Below are positions 54,801 through 60,800 of a stretch of 64,000 nt of DNA, one piece after another. Positions within the stretch are counted from its first letter, which is position 1. The number at the start of each line of letters is the position of its first letter. The stretch spans positions 5,380,001 to 5,444,000 of the forward strand of contig NW_026622997.1 in assembly GCF_023065955.2 (NCBI RefSeq), read 5' to 3'. A model generated the notes under the pieces. The model saw only the letters and a list, made by a program, of their open reading frames with translations, searched no databases and was not told the origin of the DNA. The translations under genes and the position numbers were made by a program. The stretch comes from Ursus arctos (taxonomy: Eukaryota > Chordata > Mammalia > Carnivora > Ursidae).

Positions 54801-57800
54801 ACGAATATAGAGGAAGGGAAGAAAAAAAAAGAGGGAGACAAATTGTAAGAGACTGTAGAGAACAAACTGAGGGTCAACTGGAGGGGAGGTGGACCAGGGA
54901 TGGACTAAATGGGTGATGGGTATTAAGGAAAGCTATTGTTACGATGAGCACTGGGTGTTATATGTAAGTGATGAATCACTAAATTCTACTCCTATAAACC
55001 AATATTATACTATATGTTAGCTAACTAGAATTTAAATAAATATTTGAAACAAAAAAAAGATGTGATAATATATATACCACGGAATATTAGTCATAAAAAA
55101 CAATTAAATCTTGCCATTTGCAAGCATGTGGATGGAGCTAGAGAGTATTATGCTAAGTGAAATAAGTCAGTCAGAGAAAGACAAATACCATATGGTTTCA
55201 CTCATATGTGGAATTTTTGAAACAAATTAACATGGGGGGGGAGAGAAAGGTCAACCCAGAAACAGACTCTTAATTATAGAGAACAAATTGATGGTTACTG
55301 GCGGGGCGGGGAGGGGGGTGGTGGGGATTAAGGAGTGCACTTGTGATGAGCACCAGGTGTTGTATGTAAGTGATGAATCACTAAATTCTATAAAACCAGT
55401 ATTACACTGTATGATAAGTAACTGGAATTTAAATAAAAATCTGTAGGTGAAAAAAATGAAGCATTCTCATCTCAGTAGCAACAAGCAACTTTGCATTTAT
55501 GAAGGCCAGCCAAACTCTACATTTATTTTGTGGAAGACTGACTTTCTTTGTATAGTTAACTCTTCAATAGTGTTTTTGTATAACCAAGTAATACAAAAAA
55601 GACATAAGACATATATTATGAATTGCTATAATATTCTAGTGCTTATTTATGAAGTACAGTAACTGATGCACTGCTGAAAAGGAAGAAAAATACAGTGATA
55701 ACTCATGCATAAGGAATTGATTTTTACGTAGTAAGAGTTTTTCCATGCACTATAGTTTTTCCATTTTTCTTACACTAAGTAAATTTTATGGTTTAGATAA
55801 CTAACCATTCATATGAACAAAGATCTAGGAATCTATTAGGTTTAAAAGAAAAGAGAAAGTGGGCAAATAAGAATTAAATACACAAAGGAAAAAAAAATCA
55901 GTTCCAGAGAACAATTATATTTCTTTTAAAAGTAACATGAATAAAATGTCCATGGATCAAGAGAGACTGGATGGACCTCTGGACACCCAAACACTTTCTG
56001 TGAAGGAAGAAAGGTCTTGAATCACAAAGGTGTGCTTTTGTGCAAAAAAACAAAGCCAGTTAGCCCTTTTCCATATCCACTTTCTATTTTGGCAAGTGCA
56101 AGAAAGCAGAAAATAGCCTTTACCATCAAGAAGATTCTACCTCTCCCATCTCCCAGGGCTGTAAAGAGTTCTCTGTAGAGACACAAAAACCAGAGATGTC
56201 TTCTCCATGTTACAGGTGGGAGCCTCCTTCGCAGCTCAAGGCAAAGGGCATTAGAGTCTATACTCCAGTACCTGGGGGCCTTTCATGGGGCACTTGAAGT
56301 GAGACACCTGAGTGATGAGTCCGAGTTACAAAAATCAGATTCATTACTTTCTGTTCATAATTTCGATGCTACCAATTATATCATGATTAAGACACCAACT
56401 GAATGTGCTACTTGTGAAAATGTAAATGCTTATAACCACTTCTCTAGGCTGATCACAGGGGGCTAAAAAACGAAACCTTTAAATTTTTCCCAACTAGGAA
56501 ATTCCATAATTACATGGGCTATTTCACACCCATGTGCAAGCTGCAAACATTTTATACTTGTTTTACCATGTGCTCATATCTACTATATAATAATTTCATC
56601 CAGAATTTTGCCTGACTGGCAATCTACTCAACTCCAAATCCTTTAAATACTTCACATTTTCTTTTTTTCTTTTTTCTATCTCATTTAATCCTCACAAGCA
56701 CCTTTTGATATAGATCCCCTTACCCTCTTTTTACAGTTGAGGATACTGAGTCCCAGAACAATGAAATAACTTGTTTAAGATCACACAGCTATGAACTGTT
56801 AGAGCTTTATAGAGCTTTTAATTAATCTTAAAATATCTGACAATAGTTAATAGGCTTTGGGCCTCTGAAGTTTTAAAAATGTCACTCTGAAACCTAAAAA
56901 TTTAAAGACTAGAATACACAATGACTTAGCTACATCAACAGTCAAATCTGCGCACATACCTCACTAAAAAGGCTTCCATTAACATAGGAAATCCAGAGTT
57001 TCCAGAAGTTCGGCAGCTGACTTAAAACAAGCTTGGTCAACTTTTCCACAAATGCCACCCGGTGAGGAGTCTTGTATCTCCATGCTAAGGGGGGAAAAAT
57101 ACTGTGAATATACTTTGAATCAAGAATAAAAAACGGTTTGAACGTATTACTGCTCTTCCACCTAAAAATGTGTCCCACTTTGGCTGTAGAGCTTTAATTT
57201 GCTGAGAGACCAATATTTATTTTTCCACATCACATTACCAAAGCCTGACAGCACAGAGAATACACTTTAAGAATACACACAGAATACCCTGGGGTTCTCC
57301 AAGGGGTGTGGCAGGTGGGGGGGGGGAGTGGCAGACTGGTCAGGAGGACACAGCAGGAGAAGCAAGGAGGATGCTTTGGGTTTTCAACCTTGTCTTCAGG
57401 ATGTTCTACTTCTCTTCAAAAGTCATGTCTTCAAACAGCAAAGTAAGGCAAAGACAGGGCAAGGCCAATTAGCCTTAAATTGGAGGCAAATATCAACCAG
57501 TTAGAAATGCCACTATATACGTAGTGAAAGTTCAATAATGAAACAAGTGATCATAAAGGAACGTATTCAAGTATAATCATATAATGAATAACTCTTCCCA
57601 TAACAAAGAAATTTAAGAAAAAATAAAAATACTGATGCCTCTTAGATTACATATCATTTAAGGCAGTTATAGTAAGTGGGAAATAAGGTCTTATAGATTT
57701 CTTATGGAAATAAGTTCATAGGAATAAAAACAGATTAGTAATTCAGTGAGCATTAATCACTTCCAATTTCTTTCCTTTTCTTTTATCACATTCTTTCCTG

Positions 57801-60800
57801 TTTCCTCCTTCCTCCATGCCCTCCTTCCCGGCCCTGCTGTTCTGTTTCACAGCTTCCAGCAGGAGCAGGGCAGAGGCATTCCTACTGTCCAATTCACAGC
57901 AATGATCAGGAGAACTTCTGGGGTCAACTTCCAACTTCTATTCAGCAATTTCAAAAACAGGTCAGATAAGGGAACTTCCATTAACTCCTTCATCAACTAC
58001 CAGCTTCCTTTCAAAATACTCCTAGGCAAAAAGTTCTGTTGCTGTAATTACTGTTGTTATTCTAGTGGGCAAGGGTGGATTTTATTTATTTTAAAATGTT
58101 TCATAATAATCTAAAAAGACAACATATGGTTAGAAAACTTAAAAGGTATATAGAAGAAAGTCTACCTCCCACCTCCATTCCCCATTTGCCTAGTTCCCAA
58201 CTGCAACCATAAGAAACCACTGTTATTACAGTTGTTTGTGATTCTAACATGTCTTTTACATACACAAGCAAATATAAATACATATTCTCTCCCCACCGAA
58301 ATGTTCTTTCATACAAATGAAAGTACCAAACACACCCTTTTGACACTTGGCCTTTTTTCATTTAATAACGGATCCTGAAGTTTTTCCCTATTCGTCCATA
58401 AAATGTTCCTATTTTTCCCCACAGCTACACAGTACAACTGACCCTTGACTAATACAGAGGTTAGCAACATTGACCCACTGCACAGTCAAAAATCCATGAA
58501 TAACTTCTAAGTCCCCCAAAACTGAACTACTAACAGCCTACTGTTGACCAGGAAACTTACCAATTACATAATGCAGTTGATTAATACATATTTTATATAC
58601 GTATTATATACTGTACTCTTACAACAATACCTTTCTAATTTTTTTCAGTATTTCTAGGCTACATGGTTCATCTGACAGTTTTTTCAAATTGTCACAGATA
58701 TCCAAAAGACTTTCCAATATATTTATTGAACAAAATCCATGTATGAGTAGACCTGCATAGTTCAAACCAGTGCGGTTCAAGGGTCAACTGTAGTTCATAT
58801 TTTGTATGTATCATAATTTTAAAAAAATCCCTTTATAATGGACAAGACTGTTTCCAATGTTTTGTAGTTAAAATTAGTGCTGCAAAATAAACAAAATAAA
58901 ATAATAACATAAAATAAGTGCTGTAATCAATAACTCTGTACCTACAACATTTAGCACATGTAGAAGTATCAGTATAGAATAAATTCTCAGAACAAGAATT
59001 GCTGCGTTCAACAGTACACGGAGTTGCGGCTTTATTAAGTATTATTAAATTGACCTCTATGGGGATTCTTTACACACCCACCAGCAACACACATAAACAC
59101 ACAGAAGCTTCCTTATAATCTCACCAATGAACAAACCGAACACACAAAATTCCAAACAGTAAAAATCTGGGGACTTTGCCAACTGCTATCCCATTGTAGT
59201 GTTACATGGCCTTTTAAATTTGTATTGTAAGTGAGGCTGAGTGCCTACCTTCACATATTTAAGAGCATTCAGACTTCCAATCTGTGGACTATAGACCCTT
59301 TTTATCTCTTAGGTATATTAGCCCTTTGTCCATGAGTTGTGGGGGAAAGCTTTAAATTCAGTTGTCACATATGTGAAAGGCATGGTTCTATATTTAGGGG
59401 TACACTGTAAACTGTACTTGTCTGTTTGGCCAATATTTACTAAGCGTCCACTGTGTGCTAATCCTGTGGCTACACTAACGTCTGTTTAAGATGCTCGCCA
59501 CTAATCCTGACTGAGCAGGGCAGGTCTCTGCCTTCAAGGAGCCTACAGCTGAACAGACAATCAATGAAAGGAGTCCTAATGACAATGTGACATGAGCCTA
59601 ATGAGATTAGAGGTATTTTTCATCTGGAGACAGAGCTAAAGCAGACAAACTAAATACAGGTAAGCACTGTTTTCCAAATGGCATGCAGTACCCTACATAG
59701 CATAGGCCACAGCTCAGTGTATGATGGGCCAATGACAAGGTAAGAAATAGGACAAGAAAATCTAAAAACTAAAGCACTGAAAGACCTGGCTCATGTGGTA
59801 GCAAGTAGACTCTTACATGACCCCTTCCCCTAAATAAGTGTTTCAAAGGTCTGAGCTCCTCCAGGCAGCTATATTTACAACGATTTATATAACCCTATTG
59901 TGGGCAACTCATCTAATATCCTTATCTCATATATGCTTTGAAAAGCTTTTTTTGCTGGGAAATTAAAGTGAAAACACCCTATGGTGAACCAAGTCTCTAT
60001 TGGATCTGAAGCTGGAGAAGCACTTTGAGTAGCCTGGCTTATTGCATATCCACATAGTCTACATATATGGTCTCACAGATCAGTCTGTCATGGGGAATGC
60101 CTCCGCTCCAAGGACAAATAAGGAACATTGCCTTTTCACCAATGTAAAGGAAAATTTCGTTTTAAAAAACACAAAATAAATTAAATTCAGATTCTCTCTT
60201 GTTAAATCCATTAATTAATAAGTATTCTAATAGAAGTGATTTTATGATAGGAAAAGTAGTTGGACAAATATAAATAAAAACATTACAAAACAATCCCATA
60301 AGGCTTCCAAAAACATTTCGTCAGCTGAATCTTTTTATGACTCAGTAACTGGTAAAATTATTTTGTCTAAGTTCACTATAGTACAGAGTGATAATAGAGC
60401 AGCTAAATAATATTACCAAATAATCATACTGAGGTGGAAGTTCTGCAATTACTTAATGTGTTGGCACTCAATCATCAAGGTTCTTGGAAAACAGACAGGT
60501 CCCTGCAGCCTCCTGCCCAGTGACAGGGAATAATTTTTAGTCTCATATTTTATTTGATCTTTTTATTACTAATGGATCTTTATACCTATGTATATATATG
60601 TATGTAATGAGAGTCCTATTTACCCATTCCTTCTACATCTACTTCATCCAAATTCTGATCATTATTTGAAAATGGTTTTCGGTTTTATTTCCTTACTGAA
60701 TCCAACATGTCTTAGTTAAATTCCCATATGCTATTATCAGTTACAGAAAAACTTCAAGAGTTATTTCCTAAAACTGATGAAAAGAACTATTTACTATAAG

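Larger units (their letters stand above)
45633..55458 (+). mobile_element. Near full-length L1 (element A) interrupted by a second L1 complex
   Basis: A shared AAGCATTCTC at 45623-45632 and 55459-55468 encloses the whole block. Own sequence is 45633-48287 plus 51844-55458. Order: 5'UTR (to about 47000), ORF1 remnant (47032-47970), ORF2 endonuclease start (LNVNGL motif near 48085), then after the insert the rest of the endonuclease (51844-52550), reverse transcriptase (53000-54020) and 3' end. ORF1 and ORF2 are broken by many stops and frameshifts. The polymerase FADD box reads SAGD near 53750-53760. At about 54020 the sequence jumps from the polymerase region to the late ORF2 region, an internal deletion. 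It is dead. Confidence 0.88.

Noticed and set aside
57746..58114. 122-residue plus-strand frame
   Set aside because: No splice sites, no recognised domain, and it overlaps a minus frame of equal quality in an AT-rich intron.
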